DNA from: Bradyrhizobium sp. JYMT SZCCT0180
GTDB taxonomy: Bacteria; Pseudomonadota; Alphaproteobacteria; Rhizobiales; Xanthobacteraceae
Direction of reading: 5' to 3'
Assembly: GCF_018130165.1 (NCBI RefSeq)
Contig: NZ_JAFCLZ010000028.1
Coordinates: 1-64,000 of the forward strand
Length of the DNA: 64,000 nucleotides
Position 1 is the first letter of the stretch, and every line of letters begins with the position of its first letter. The translations under genes and the position numbers were made by a program. Of this stretch, positions 44,979 through 53,610 are shown piece after piece. Under the pieces are notes generated by a model. The model saw only the letters and a program-made list of their open reading frames with translations, was not told the origin of the DNA and ran no database searches.

Positions 44979-45965
44979 ATGTTTGATCTCGGGCAACTCG
45001 AGCACGCGCACAGGATCGTCGGGGCAGCGATGCCGCCGACGCCAGCGCATGCCTGGCCGCTGCTGGCGCTGCGGCTCGGCGCTGACGTGGTCGTCAAGCA
45101 CGAGAACCACACCCCGATCGGCGCCTTCAAGGTGCGGGGCGGGCTGGTCTATGTCGAGCGGCTGCAACGCGAGCGGGCGCAGACCTCAGGAATTATCTCG
45201 GCGACCCGCGGCAACCACGGCCAGAGTCTCGCCTTCGCCGCACGTCGTTTCGGCGTGCCGGCGACCATCTATGTGCCGCACGGCAATTCGGTCGAGAAAA
45301 ACCAGTCGATGCGCGCTCTCGGCGCCAACCTCATCGAGCATGGCGAGGATTTTCAGTCCGCCCGCGAGGAATGCGTGCGTCACGCCGAACGCGAGGGCCT
45401 CGAGCTGGTGCCGTCGTTCCACCGCGACCTCGTGATGGGCGTTGCCACCTACGCGCTGGAATTGCTGCGCGCTGCTGATGATATCGATGTGCTCTATGTG
45501 CCGATCGGGCAGGGCTCCGGCATCTGCGGCTGCATCCTGGCGCGTGATCTGCTCGGGCTAAAGACCGAAATCGTCGGGGTGCAGTCGACGGAGGCGCCGT
45601 CCTATGCGCTGTCGTTTGCGGCTGGCACCGTGGTGAAGACCAACAGCAGCAATACGCTGGCCGACGGCATGGCGACCCGCGTCCCCGACGCCGAGGCGCT
45701 GGCGATCATTCGCAAGGGTGCCTCGCACATCGTGCAGGTGACCGACGACGAAATCGCCGACGCGGTGCGGGCCTACTGGACCGATACCCACAATCTCGCC
45801 GAGGGCGCCGGCGCCGCAGCGCTCGCCGCAGCCCTGCAGGAGAAGCCGAAGCTCCGCGGCAAGCGGGTCGGGCTGATCCTGTCCGGCGGCAATATCGATT
45901 TCGATCTGTTCTGGAAATGGATCGCCCGCAACGAAAATGTCACCGCCGCCAAGGCACTGGCGTAG
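44979..45965 (+). CDS. Threonine/serine dehydratase, PLP-dependent
   Basis: A 328-residue fold-type II PLP enzyme. K51 in TPIGAFKVRGGL is the Schiff-base lysine; the phosphate loop is GQGSGICGC, and SATRGNHGQSLAFAA is typical. It lacks the C-terminal ACT-like regulatory domain of biosynthetic IlvA, so it resembles catabolic TdcB or serine dehydratase forms. Placed between ilvB and ilvN, it could supply 2-oxobutyrate for isoleucine, but other beta-elimination roles are possible. AGGA precedes the ATG; the longer in-frame reading runs into the repeat. Confidence 0.88.
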   Translation: MFDLGQLEHAHRIVGAAMPPTPAHAWPLLALRLGADVVVKHENHTPIGAFKVRGGLVYVERLQRERAQTSGIISATRGNHGQSLAFAARRFGVPATIYVPHGNSVEKNQSMRALGANLIEHGEDFQSAREECVRHAEREGLELVPSFHRDLVMGVATYALELLRAADDIDVLYVPIGQGSGICGCILARDLLGLKTEIVGVQSTEAPSYALSFAAGTVVKTNSSNTLADGMATRVPDAEALAIIRKGASHIVQVTDDEIADAVRAYWTDTHNLAEGAGAAALAAALQEKPKLRGKRVGLILSGGNIDFDLFWKWIARNENVTAAKALA

Positions 45966-45984
45966 CCAAGATTTGGGAACGACA

Positions 45985-46527
45985 ATGAACCAGCCCGCAT
46001 CCGCCTATTTCCTCGAAGAGCGCCACGATCCGACCGAGTCGCACACGCTCTCGGTGCTCGTGCAGAACGAGCCGGGCGTGCTCGCGCGCGTGATCGGGCT
46101 GTTCTCCGGCCGCGGCTACAACATCGAAAGCCTCACCGTCTCGGAGACCGAGAGCCAGAAACATCTCTCCCGTATCACCATCGTCACGACGGGCACGCCG
46201 ATGGTGATCGAGCAGATCAAGCACCAGCTCGACCGCATGGTTCCGGTCTATCGCGTCGTCGATATGACGCTGACCGGCCGCTCCATCGAGCGCGAGCTCG
46301 CCATGGTGAAGGTGCGCGGCGGCGGCGACAACCGTGTCGAGGCGCTGCGGCTGGCTGACGCGTTCCGCGCCCGCGTGATCGACGCCACCACCGAAAGCTT
46401 CGTGTTCGAGATCACCGGCAATTCCGCCAAGGTCAGTCAATTCATCGACCTGATGCGACCGATCGGCCTTGTCGAAGTGTCGCGCACCGGCGTTGCCGCG
46501 ATCGGACGCGGGCCTGAGGGGATGTGA
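45985..46527 (+). CDS. ilvN: Acetolactate synthase small (regulatory) subunit
   Basis: A 180-residue regulatory subunit (also called IlvH) that activates IlvB and confers valine feedback inhibition. The N-terminal ACT domain holds HTLSVLVQNEPGVLARVIGLFSGRGYNIESL, and the C-terminal domain contains RELAMVKV and the conserved GLVEVSRTGVAAIGRG end. GGGAA precedes the ATG. It starts 19 bp after the dehydratase gene. Confidence 0.95.
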   Translation: MNQPASAYFLEERHDPTESHTLSVLVQNEPGVLARVIGLFSGRGYNIESLTVSETESQKHLSRITIVTTGTPMVIEQIKHQLDRMVPVYRVVDMTLTGRSIERELAMVKVRGGGDNRVEALRLADAFRARVIDATTESFVFEITGNSAKVSQFIDLMRPIGLVEVSRTGVAAIGRGPEGM

Positions 46528-46530
46528 ACC

Positions 46531-47229
46531 ATGCTGGCGCGCGACTGGTATTACAATCAACGGCGGCAACTCGGGCTCGATTCCGCCGTCGCCTCGATCT
46601 ACGACCGGCATGACGACAGCGACATCCGCGCCCGCGCGGCGCTGACCATGCTTGGCGTCCAAAACGGCTGGCGGGTGGCCGACATCGGCTGCGGCAACGG
46701 CGTATTGGCGGTCGAGGCGGCGCTGATGGGCGCCGAGGTCGATGCCATCGACATCTCGCCCGCAATGCTGGCGCTCGCCAACATCCAGGCGCGCGACCGC
46801 AAGGTCGCGGTCCGCACCCAGCCGGCGGGCATGCTGAGCTTCGCCTATCAGCCGAATTCCTACGACCTGATCGTCAGCGAGTTCACGCTGCATCATCTGC
46901 CGGATTTCTGGAAGGCGGTGGCGCTGGCGCGGATTTTTGCCGCGCTGAAGCCGGGTGCGAATTTCTACCTACGCGACATCGTCTTCGTCAGCATGCCCGA
47001 CGGCGTTGATCGCGACGTCGAGGCGTGGGCGGATTTCTCGATCAAGAACCACGATTTCGAGCGCGAGAGCGTGGTCACCCATATGCGCGACGAGTACTCG
47101 ACCTTCGGCTGGGTGATCGAACGCATGTTGACCGATGTCGGCTTCACGCTGGAATCGGTCGACTACCACGCGCCGCTGCACGGCACTTATCTTTTGCGCA
47201 AACCGAAGCCGGACCACCAACAGAGCTAG
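46531..47229 (+). CDS. Class I SAM-dependent methyltransferase
   Basis: A 232-residue methyltransferase with the SAM-binding motif VADIGCGNGVLAVEAALMGAEVDAIDIS at about 49-76 and VSEFTLHHLPDFWKAVALARIFAALKPG as post-motifs. It begins 3 bp after ilvN, so it is almost surely co-transcribed with the ilv genes, though no methylation step is known in that pathway. The substrate is unknown; relatives act on small molecules or quinones. Confidence 0.85.
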   Translation: MLARDWYYNQRRQLGLDSAVASIYDRHDDSDIRARAALTMLGVQNGWRVADIGCGNGVLAVEAALMGAEVDAIDISPAMLALANIQARDRKVAVRTQPAGMLSFAYQPNSYDLIVSEFTLHHLPDFWKAVALARIFAALKPGANFYLRDIVFVSMPDGVDRDVEAWADFSIKNHDFERESVVTHMRDEYSTFGWVIERMLTDVGFTLESVDYHAPLHGTYLLRKPKPDHQQS

Positions 47230-47333
47230 AAAAAAATGAAACCGGCTGATGTCTGCATCGCCGTGATGCCGCTGGCGAAGCGTTCGCAAGCCTCCTCAAA
47301 GAACAGTTCTGCCAAAGATCGCGTGAGGCCACC

Positions 47334-47936
47334 ATGTCACATTCGCTGCTGATCGCCTTCGTCCTGTTCGCCACCGTGATGTTCTTCACGCCGGGGCCGA
47401 ACAACATCATGCTGCTGTCCTCGGGGCTGACTTACGGGTTCCGTCCGACCATCCCGCATATCGCCGGGATCACGGTCGGCTTTGCCTTCATGGTCGGCGC
47501 GGTCGGGCTTGGCCTTGGCACCATCTTCATCGCCTATCCGGTGCTGCAGACGATCCTGAAATATGCCGGCGTCGTCTACCTGATCTATCTTGCCGCCGCG
47601 ATCGCGATGTCCGGGCCGGTTTCGGCCGACCAGGACAACCGCCGCGGGCCGATGACCTTCTGGGGCGCGGCCATGTTCCAATGGGTCAACGCCAAGGGCT
47701 GGGTTATGGTGATCGGCACCATCACAGCCTATGCGGCGATCGCTGCCTATCCCTGGAACATTGCGATCCAGGTCGTCCTGAGCCTGTTGCTGGGGGTGCT
47801 TTCGTGCACCGCCTGGGCCTTGTTCGGCAGCGCGCTGCGGCCGGTCCTGACCTCGCCGAGGGCCGTGCGGGCCTTCAATATCGTGATGGCGGTGCTGCTG
47901 CTGGCCTCGCTCTACCCGGTCTTCATGGACGCATGA
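47334..47936 (+). CDS. LysE/RhtB family amino acid exporter
   Basis: A 200-residue inner-membrane exporter with about six helices. The family signature is FFTPGPNNIMLLSSGLTYGFRPTIPHIAGITVGF (about 18-51). WVNAKGWVMVIGTITAY marks the second half. Members export lysine, threonine, leucine, cysteine or related compounds. Its place in the ilv cluster suggests a safety outlet for branched-chain or hydroxy amino acids, which is inference. Confidence 0.9.
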   Translation: MSHSLLIAFVLFATVMFFTPGPNNIMLLSSGLTYGFRPTIPHIAGITVGFAFMVGAVGLGLGTIFIAYPVLQTILKYAGVVYLIYLAAAIAMSGPVSADQDNRRGPMTFWGAAMFQWVNAKGWVMVIGTITAYAAIAAYPWNIAIQVVLSLLLGVLSCTAWALFGSALRPVLTSPRAVRAFNIVMAVLLLASLYPVFMDA

Positions 47937-47955
47937 TGCCGCACCGCGCCATGCA

Positions 47956-47992
47956 GAAACGGGTTTCCCCTGAAGCGGAAAATGCTCTAGAC
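47956..47992. repeat. Partial intergenic repeat
   Basis: Read on the minus strand this is TCTAGAGCATTTTCCGC followed by GGGGAAACCCG, a short relative of the element at 39227-39330. It lies between the LysE gene and ilvC. Confidence 0.5.
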
Positions 47993-48082
47993 AACGCCGG
48001 AAATTCGCGGGCGACCGGCGCTCCATCTTAACCCAAATGCCTGATTAACCGGCCCATTCTGGCCACCGATGAGGAAACGACT

Positions 48083-49102
48083 ATGCGAGTTTATTACGAT
48101 CGTGATGCCGACCTGAACCTGATCAAGGGCAAGAAAGTCGTCATCGTCGGCTACGGCAGCCAGGGCCACGCTCATGCGCTGAACCTGAAGGATTCCGGCG
48201 TCAAGGAAGTGGCCATTGCGTTGCGCAAGGGCTCGGCTTCGGCCAAGAAGGCGGAGGCCGCTGGCTTCAAGGTGATGGAAGTCGCCGAAGCCGCCAAATG
48301 GGCCGACCTCGTCATGATGCTCACCCCCGACGAACTGCAGGGCGACATCTACCGCGAGCATCTGCACGACAACATGAAGAAGGGTGCGGCGCTGGTGTTC
48401 GCGCACGGCCTCAACGTGCATTTCAACCTGCTCGACCCGCGCGCCGATCTCGACGTGCTGATGATCGCGCCGAAGGGCCCCGGCCACACCGTGCGTTCGG
48501 AGTATCAGCGCGGCGGCGGCGTGCCCTGCCTGATCGCGATTTCAAAGGACGTTTCCGGCAATGCCCACGACCTCGGCCTCAGCTACGCGTCGGCGATCGG
48601 CGGCGGCCGGGCCGGCATCATCGAGACCACGTTCAAGGAAGAGTGCGAGACCGATTTGTTCGGCGAGCAGGTGGTGCTCTGCGGCGGCCTGGTCGAACTG
48701 ATCAAGGGCGGCTACGAGACGCTGGTGGAAGCCGGCTACGCGCCGGAGATGGCCTATTTCGAGTGCCTGCACGAAGTGAAGCTGATCGTCGACCTGATCT
48801 ATGAAGGCGGCATCGCCAACATGAACTACTCGATCTCCAACACCGCAGAATACGGCGAATACGTCACCGGCCCGCGCATCGTCACCGCCGAGACCAAGGC
48901 CGAGATGAAGCGCGTGCTCGCCGACATCCAGGGCGGCAAGTTCGCCCGCGACTGGATGCTGGAGAACAAGGTCAACCAGACCTCGTTCAAGGCCACCCGC
49001 GCCAAGCTCGCCGAGCATCCGATCGAGGAAGTCGGCGCCAAGCTCCGCGACATGATGCCGTGGATCAAGAAGGGCGCGCTGGTCGACAAGACCAAGAACT
49101 GA
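48083..49102 (+). CDS. ilvC: Ketol-acid reductoisomerase, class I
   Basis: A 339-residue NADPH-dependent enzyme that isomerises and reduces acetolactate to dihydroxyisovalerate. The dinucleotide motif is GYGSQGHAHALNLKDSG. RKGSASAKKAEAAG in the adjoining loop, with its basic and Ser residues, favours NADPH. Magnesium-binding acidic residues fall in the knotted C-terminal domain (KEECETDLFGEQ, YFECLHE). The length is that of short class I enzymes. GAGGAAA precedes the ATG. It closes the ilv cluster and is followed by a strong terminator. Confidence 0.97.
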   Translation: MRVYYDRDADLNLIKGKKVVIVGYGSQGHAHALNLKDSGVKEVAIALRKGSASAKKAEAAGFKVMEVAEAAKWADLVMMLTPDELQGDIYREHLHDNMKKGAALVFAHGLNVHFNLLDPRADLDVLMIAPKGPGHTVRSEYQRGGGVPCLIAISKDVSGNAHDLGLSYASAIGGGRAGIIETTFKEECETDLFGEQVVLCGGLVELIKGGYETLVEAGYAPEMAYFECLHEVKLIVDLIYEGGIANMNYSISNTAEYGEYVTGPRIVTAETKAEMKRVLADIQGGKFARDWMLENKVNQTSFKATRAKLAEHPIEEVGAKLRDMMPWIKKGALVDKTKN

Positions 49103-49123
49103 TCGTTCAAAGTCAAACGAATT

Positions 49124-49150
49124 AGGGCCGCGCGTTGCGCGGCCCTTTTT
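49124..49150 (+). terminator. Intrinsic terminator after ilvC
   Basis: A perfect 10-bp stem AGGGCCGCGC / GCGCGGCCCT with the loop GTT and five T, 21 bp after the stop codon. Confidence 0.93.
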
Positions 49151-49164
49151 CATTCGCAGGATCG

Positions 49165-49195
49165 GTAGGGTAGGCAAAGCGCAAGCGTGCCCACC
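49165..49195. repeat. Short repeat, half of a palindromic family
   Basis: GTAGGGTAGGCAAAGCGCAA followed by GCGTGCCCACC. The same sequence forms the left arm of the palindrome at 59742-59831. Here the complementary right arm is missing, so this is a half element at the 3' end of the DUF2336 gene. Confidence 0.65.
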
Positions 49196-49203
49196 ATTTT
49201 CGA

Positions 49204-50328
49204 TCACGGACGCGCGCCATCCGGTGCGGGCGGTACGTGCGGCTGCTTCTCGATCCTGTTGTGAAGCTGCCAGAAGCGCACGGTGCGCTGGGCGGTCTCC
49301 ATCGACAGTTTCCTGTAATCGCGCTCGGCGACAGCCAGCGTCTGGTCGTCGATCTTCACGCGCGCCGGCCGGTTGCGCAGGATGCTTTCGACCGTCGGCC
49401 AGTTCAGGCGCGCCGAGCGGCACGGGATCAGAATGAGGTCGGCGCGCGGCCCTTCGATCAGCCGCGCCATCATTTCGGCCGGCACGTCGTTGAGGACCGC
49501 GAGCGAGACCATGACCTCGTCGAACTTTTTGCTCTCGGCGAAACCATAGACCGCCGCGTCGTCCAGCTCTTTCAATTCCATCATCAGCCTGACCAGTTCT
49601 TCGGCCACGCGGAAGTCGCGTCCGGACGGGGGTCCCTCGCGCACGATGTCTTCGATCACCCGCCGGATCTCTTCCTGGAGTGCGGGGGGCGCAAGGGCCA
49701 GAAGCCTCGCGCGAACGGCGTCCTTGGCGCGGCGCAGCAGGTCGCGCAGGAACTTGACGGGAAGATCGAGGCGCAGGCCGAGGATCTCGACCAGTTCGTC
49801 GTCAGCTTCGGAATGGGCCACCATGCCGGAATAGCCGGCTTCGGAGAACCGCGCGGTCGCGTTCTTCGCAAGCCTGCGAATGACCTTGGTTTGGCCGCGA
49901 TCGACGATCACGTCGGTGACGGCCTCCGGCAAATTGTCGCGCGCCGAAATCGCGAGCAGATGGTCCTGCCCCTTGCTGCTGGCGATCTCGACCAGCGCTT
50001 CGGTGCTGATGCGGCTGGAATGGGTGAGCACCTCGCCGGCGACCGCGATTTCGTCGTCCCATGCGAGGTATTGGATGACTTCGAACGGCGCATAGTCGAG
50101 CGGCGCCAGCCGCTTGCTGAGCTCGGTTCTCGCCCGCGTCTCGACGCGTGCGATCAAGAGGCAGAGCACGTCGTCAAACACCTTGACCTGGTCTTCGCTG
50201 AGGCGTTCGCCGTCATTGAGGAAGAGATCGGTGACCTGACGCAGGGTTTCGACGCGCCGGGCTGGGGATCCACCCCTTACGGCATCTTCGAGTTCGGCGA
50301 TGATCGAGTGAGCCGGCTGTTGCGCCAT
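49204..50328 (-). CDS. DUF2336 domain protein
   Basis: A 374-residue cytoplasmic, mostly alpha-helical protein of the alphaproteobacterial DUF2336 family. Repeated helical pairs such as AVAGEVLTHSSRISTEALVEIA and RRLAKNATARFSEAGYSGMV give a HEAT-like solenoid. No catalytic motif is apparent. Several DUF2336 proteins are linked to chemotaxis or cell-surface regulation in the literature, but nothing here fixes a role. It is leftward, facing ilvC, with a 572-bp gap on its upstream side that holds two palindromes. Confidence 0.8.
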   Translation of the reverse strand: MAQQPAHSIIAELEDAVRGGSPARRVETLRQVTDLFLNDGERLSEDQVKVFDDVLCLLIARVETRARTELSKRLAPLDYAPFEVIQYLAWDDEIAVAGEVLTHSSRISTEALVEIASSKGQDHLLAISARDNLPEAVTDVIVDRGQTKVIRRLAKNATARFSEAGYSGMVAHSEADDELVEILGLRLDLPVKFLRDLLRRAKDAVRARLLALAPPALQEEIRRVIEDIVREGPPSGRDFRVAEELVRLMMELKELDDAAVYGFAESKKFDEVMVSLAVLNDVPAEMMARLIEGPRADLILIPCRSARLNWPTVESILRNRPARVKIDDQTLAVAERDYRKLSMETAQRTVRFWQLHNRIEKQPHVPPAPDGARP

Positions 50329-50900
50329 TGTGGCGGCCTGTTTGTTGTTTCAACTTCAGCACGCACAATGGCGAACGTGGTCTTTCGCGAGCGTTAAGGC
50401 GAAAGCCCGTAGAAATGCGGAACGGCAGCACCGAAAACAGGCAATTGCGAAATTCGCAACCATTGTCGCGAATTCGCCGCAGAACATTGTCCGCTTTGCA
50501 TTCCCGATTGCTTTACCACGCACGCGACGCTGCATGCCGTTATATTGCGCCGTGACCAGCGCCTAACCGCCGGCATTCGCATGATTTGCGCCGTTTCCGG
50601 TATTTTGACCGGCAGCTATCCTCCCCAAACCTTTGCGGAAAAAACTCGCAGGCGAAGCGCTCCGACAACAGGCCATCGAGCGTGGTCCGCTGCCGAGGAG
50701 GTGGTCCATGACGCGCGGCGCTAAGGATTCTTTCACGATGAATTCTGTTAAGGCTGCCGGACTTGCGTTCCTAACCCATCCTGCAAGAACGGGGCGGGCG
50801 CGTGCACCCGTCGTGACGGGAATTTTGGCCGCCGCCGCCGCGCATTGCACTTCTCTCGATCCGGATTACATCAACCCCGCCTCACGGAGGGGAGACAATC
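50329..50900. other. Long intergenic region with palindromes
   Basis: No gene is confidently supported in this 572-bp stretch. Two related palindromes, TTGCGAAATTCGCAA (50445-50459) and GCGAATTCGC (50468-50477), lie about 120 bp before the DUF2336 start and could be regulator sites. From 50708 an ATG with GAGGAGG before it opens a frame of about 108 codons, but that frame runs into the SDR gene in another phase and shows no recognisable protein. Confidence 0.5.
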
Positions 50901-51752
50901 ATGAGATCCGTCGTCATCACCGGTGCATCCACCGGCATCGGCTGGGCTGCCGCGAAACTGCTGCTCGATCGTGGCTTTCGCGTGTTCGGCAGCGTGCGCA
51001 AGCAGGCCGACGCGGACCGCCTCAGGGTTGAGTTCGGTGCCAATTTCACGCCGTTGCGGTTCGACGTCACCGACGAGGCCGCGGTGCTGGCCGCCGCGCG
51101 CGAGGTGCGCAGCCAGTTGAACGGCGAAACGCTCGCCGGCCTCGTCAACAATGCCGGCATCGCGGTGGCGGGCCCGGTGCTTGAACTCGCGGCCGACGAA
51201 TTCCGCCGCCAGATGGAGGTCAATGTGATCGGGCCAGTTGTCGCCACCCAGGCGTTCGGCCCGCTGCTCGGCGCCGATCCGGCCCTGAAGGGACCAAAGG
51301 GGCGCGTCGTCATGATCTCCTCGGTATCGGGCAAGAATGGCGTCCCGATGACGTCGGCCTATGCCGCCTCCAAGCACGCGATCGAGGGGCTGTCGGAGAG
51401 CCTGCGCCGCGAATTGATGCTGTTCGGGATCGACGTCGTCATCATCGCGCCCGGTGCGGTAAAAACGCCGATCTGGAGCAAGGCCGAGGAAGTCGACATA
51501 TCCGGTTACAAGAACTCGCCGTTCTTTCCGGCGCTGCAAAAGGTCCGCGCCTACATGCTGCAGCTCGGTTCGATCGGATTGCCCGCGGAGAAAATCGCCG
51601 CGAAGATCTTCGAGGCGCTGACGCTGCCAAACCCCAAGGTTCGCTATTCGATCGTGCCCGATCCGCTTCAGGTGGCGGTATCGGCGCTGCTGCCCAAGCG
51701 CACCGTCGACAAGATCATCGCCAGGCGCCTCGGCCTGACGCCACAGGTGTGA
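50901..51752 (+). CDS. SDR family oxidoreductase
   Basis: A 283-residue classical short-chain dehydrogenase. The cofactor motif is TGASTGIG (residues 7-14), NNAG is near 87, the catalytic Ser is in VVMISSVSG, and the YxxxK pair is in SAYAASKHAIEG. The C-terminal extension (from about 200) resembles SDRs acting on retinoid- or steroid-like compounds, although the substrate is unknown. GGAGGGGAG precedes the ATG. A small conserved-looking gene follows 7 bp downstream. Confidence 0.92.
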   Translation: MRSVVITGASTGIGWAAAKLLLDRGFRVFGSVRKQADADRLRVEFGANFTPLRFDVTDEAAVLAAAREVRSQLNGETLAGLVNNAGIAVAGPVLELAADEFRRQMEVNVIGPVVATQAFGPLLGADPALKGPKGRVVMISSVSGKNGVPMTSAYAASKHAIEGLSESLRRELMLFGIDVVIIAPGAVKTPIWSKAEEVDISGYKNSPFFPALQKVRAYMLQLGSIGLPAEKIAAKIFEALTLPNPKVRYSIVPDPLQVAVSALLPKRTVDKIIARRLGLTPQV

Positions 51753-51759
51753 CGACGCA

Positions 51760-51999
51760 TTGACAGAAACAATTGGCAAGACCCACGCGGAGCTGACCGA
51801 ACTCGTCAACGAGGCGCTTGGCGATCAACCGGGATGCGAAACTGCGCGCATCACCGGCCTTCAACCGGTGCCGGGCGTCCGCGGCGGCCGCAACTGGGAA
51901 ATCCCGAGCGTCGCGCTCGGCGACAGCCTGATCAGCGACGTCGATCGCGCCGTGATCACGATTCATCGCCGATTGGGCCGCACGTTTCATCTGATCTGA
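51760..51999 (+). CDS. Small conserved-type protein of unknown function
   Basis: A 79-residue frame starting at TTG, directly after the SDR gene. It is predicted soluble, with an N-terminal helix (ETIGKTHAELTELVNEAL) and a central GVRGGRNWEIPSVALGD segment. No family is recognised. Codon use and position on the same strand within 7 bp of the SDR stop support a real gene, but there is no strong ribosome site. Confidence 0.55.
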   Translation: MTETIGKTHAELTELVNEALGDQPGCETARITGLQPVPGVRGGRNWEIPSVALGDSLISDVDRAVITIHRRLGRTFHLI

Positions 52000-52032
52000 T
52001 ATCACCGTACGAGCGCGCAGGCGTTTTGGCCG

Positions 52033-52656
52033 TCATCCCGCCTGCACCGTGCGCGGCGTTCGCGCCGCGGCCATGCTGATCATCCGCAAGGCGAACACCG
52101 CCAGCAGCGGGATCAGGAACAGCGCGTATAGCGGCATGTCGGGAATTCGCTTGCCGAACGAGACCGTGAACTGAAACAGCAGATAATAGCCGCCGATCAG
52201 ATGCAGCCTGCGCCAGGCGCTCGCGCCGAGGGCCTTGGCTGACCGGTCGAATGACGTTGCCGTCATTGCGATGATGACGGCATAACCGATGCCACCGAAA
52301 ATGTAGGAGGCGAGCGAGGTCGCGGCCGCATAGCCGGCCGGATCCATCATTGCGAAGGCGGCGATCGCAATCGCATGAATGCCGTGCGAGGCCGCGAAGG
52401 TCACGCCGAGGGTGCGGCGGTTGCGGCGCTGCCATCGCGTCCAGGCGTTGGGCCAGAGCCGCGCCAGGGCGGCGGCGCTGAAGGCGAGACAAAAGAACAG
52501 CAGAGATGTCCGTGCCGTGAAGCGGATCACCATGCGCACGCCATCGACCTCGAATTGCCGCATGCCGGCGATCCAGATGCTAAGCGCGAGCAGGGTCAGC
52601 ACCAGCACGGCAAACAGCCGCCAGCCTTCGAACCAGTTTTGACGGCTTCCCGACAT
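52033..52656 (-). CDS. Ferric-reductase-like transmembrane protein
   Basis: A 207-residue membrane protein with about six helices and histidines placed as in the ferric-reductase-like/MsrQ heme-binding family: ASHGIHAIAIAAF (about 89-101) and WRRLHLIGGYYLLF (about 147-160). Such proteins carry b-type heme and pass electrons across the membrane. There is no MsrP partner here. It is divergent from a TetR gene, and two TGTAA-N7-TTACA sites lie in the gap, so repression by that TetR is likely. Confidence 0.8.
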   Translation of the reverse strand: MSGSRQNWFEGWRLFAVLVLTLLALSIWIAGMRQFEVDGVRMVIRFTARTSLLFFCLAFSAAALARLWPNAWTRWQRRNRRTLGVTFAASHGIHAIAIAAFAMMDPAGYAAATSLASYIFGGIGYAVIIAMTATSFDRSAKALGASAWRRLHLIGGYYLLFQFTVSFGKRIPDMPLYALFLIPLLAVFALRMISMAAARTPRTVQAG

Positions 52657-52678
52657 CGCGCGCTCCCCTGCATGTAAA

Positions 52679-52695
52679 TGTAATCACCAGTTACA
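52679..52695. promoter_or_regulatory. TetR operator candidate, site 1
   Basis: TGTAA-TCACCAG-TTACA, a perfect inverted repeat with a 7-bp spacer, extended by A and T to 6-bp arms. It lies 23 bp before the leftward membrane protein start. Confidence 0.7.
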
Positions 52696-52721
52696 TATGC
52701 GCGCTACGCATCGTCAATCCG

Positions 52722-52738
52722 TGTAATCGATGCTTACA
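52722..52738. promoter_or_regulatory. TetR operator candidate, site 2
   Basis: TGTAA-TCGATGC-TTACA, with the same arms and spacer length as site 1. The centres are 43 bp apart, about four helical turns. It lies 30 bp before the tetR start. Confidence 0.7.
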
Positions 52739-52767
52739 TTCACAAGGGGGTGATGTTAGGAGGGACG

Positions 52768-53466
52768 ATGCGTTCCTCGGCCAAGCCTCCGTCCGCCACA
52801 CTGCCGGCCAAGCCGCGCCGCCGCGCGGCGCGCGCGCCGGCGCCAAAGCCCTATCACCATGGCGATCTCCGCCGGGTCCTGATCGACGCCGCGCTGCAAC
52901 TGGTCGGCGAGGGCGGTTCTGACGCGGTCAGTGTCCGCGAGGCCGCCCGCCGCGCCGGGGTGTCGCCGGGGGCGCCGTTCCGGCATTTTCCCAGCCGCGA
53001 CGCCCTGATGAACGCGGTTGCCGAAGAGGCGCAGCGCAGGTTCCGGGCCGAGATCGAAGCGTTGCTGGCCGAGGCACCGGCCAACAATCCTCTGGGCCGG
53101 TTCCGCTGCCTGGGGCTCGCTTATCTGCGCTGGGCGATGAAGAACCCGACCCATTTCGAGATCATTTCCAGCCGCCGCTTCTTTGATCACGACAAGGCGG
53201 CCGGCGTCTCGCAGGACAATGCCGAATTGATCGACCTTACCGAGCGCACGCTGGCGGAGGCGTTTGCGCAGGGGCAACTGCGCCCGGCGGACCTGAAACA
53301 GGTGCAGATCGCCGGCCGGGCGCTGGTCTATGGCTTCGCCCGGATGAATATCGACGGTCATTTTCCGCGCTGGGGCGTCGCCGGCGCGGACGCCGAGCGA
53401 ACCGCGGAAGGTATCCTCGATCTCTTCATCGAAGGGATCGCCAAAGTTCCCAGCAAATCCGCTTGA
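52768..53466 (+). CDS. TetR/AcrR family regulator
   Basis: A 232-residue regulator. After a basic Ala/Pro-rich start, the TetR helix-turn-helix spans about 35-80: DAALQLVGEGGSDAVSVREAARRAGVSPGAPFRHFPSRDAL. The C-terminal half matches the TetR_C_33/WHG-type effector domain only loosely. The ATG at 52768 has AGGAGG seven bases before it; earlier in-frame starts lack one. It probably represses itself and the divergent heme-type membrane protein through the two sites between them. Confidence 0.92.
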   Translation: MRSSAKPPSATLPAKPRRRAARAPAPKPYHHGDLRRVLIDAALQLVGEGGSDAVSVREAARRAGVSPGAPFRHFPSRDALMNAVAEEAQRRFRAEIEALLAEAPANNPLGRFRCLGLAYLRWAMKNPTHFEIISSRRFFDHDKAAGVSQDNAELIDLTERTLAEAFAQGQLRPADLKQVQIAGRALVYGFARMNIDGHFPRWGVAGADAERTAEGILDLFIEGIAKVPSKSA

Positions 53467-53610
53467 TGCGTTTGAGGAGCATTCCGCTGCGCGTAACCCG
53501 CGAAGCCGGAACCGGCCATCTCGCCGCGCGTTGACAGACGCGGCAAGGCGTTCCGCCACCGTTCGCTGCTGCACAATTTAAAGACTGCATCCTGAACCGG
53601 GAGGACGCCC

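Noticed and set aside
50708..51031. A frame with a strong ribosome site before the SDR gene
   Set aside because: It runs in another phase into the SDR coding sequence and lacks any recognisable protein feature; kept as a note only.
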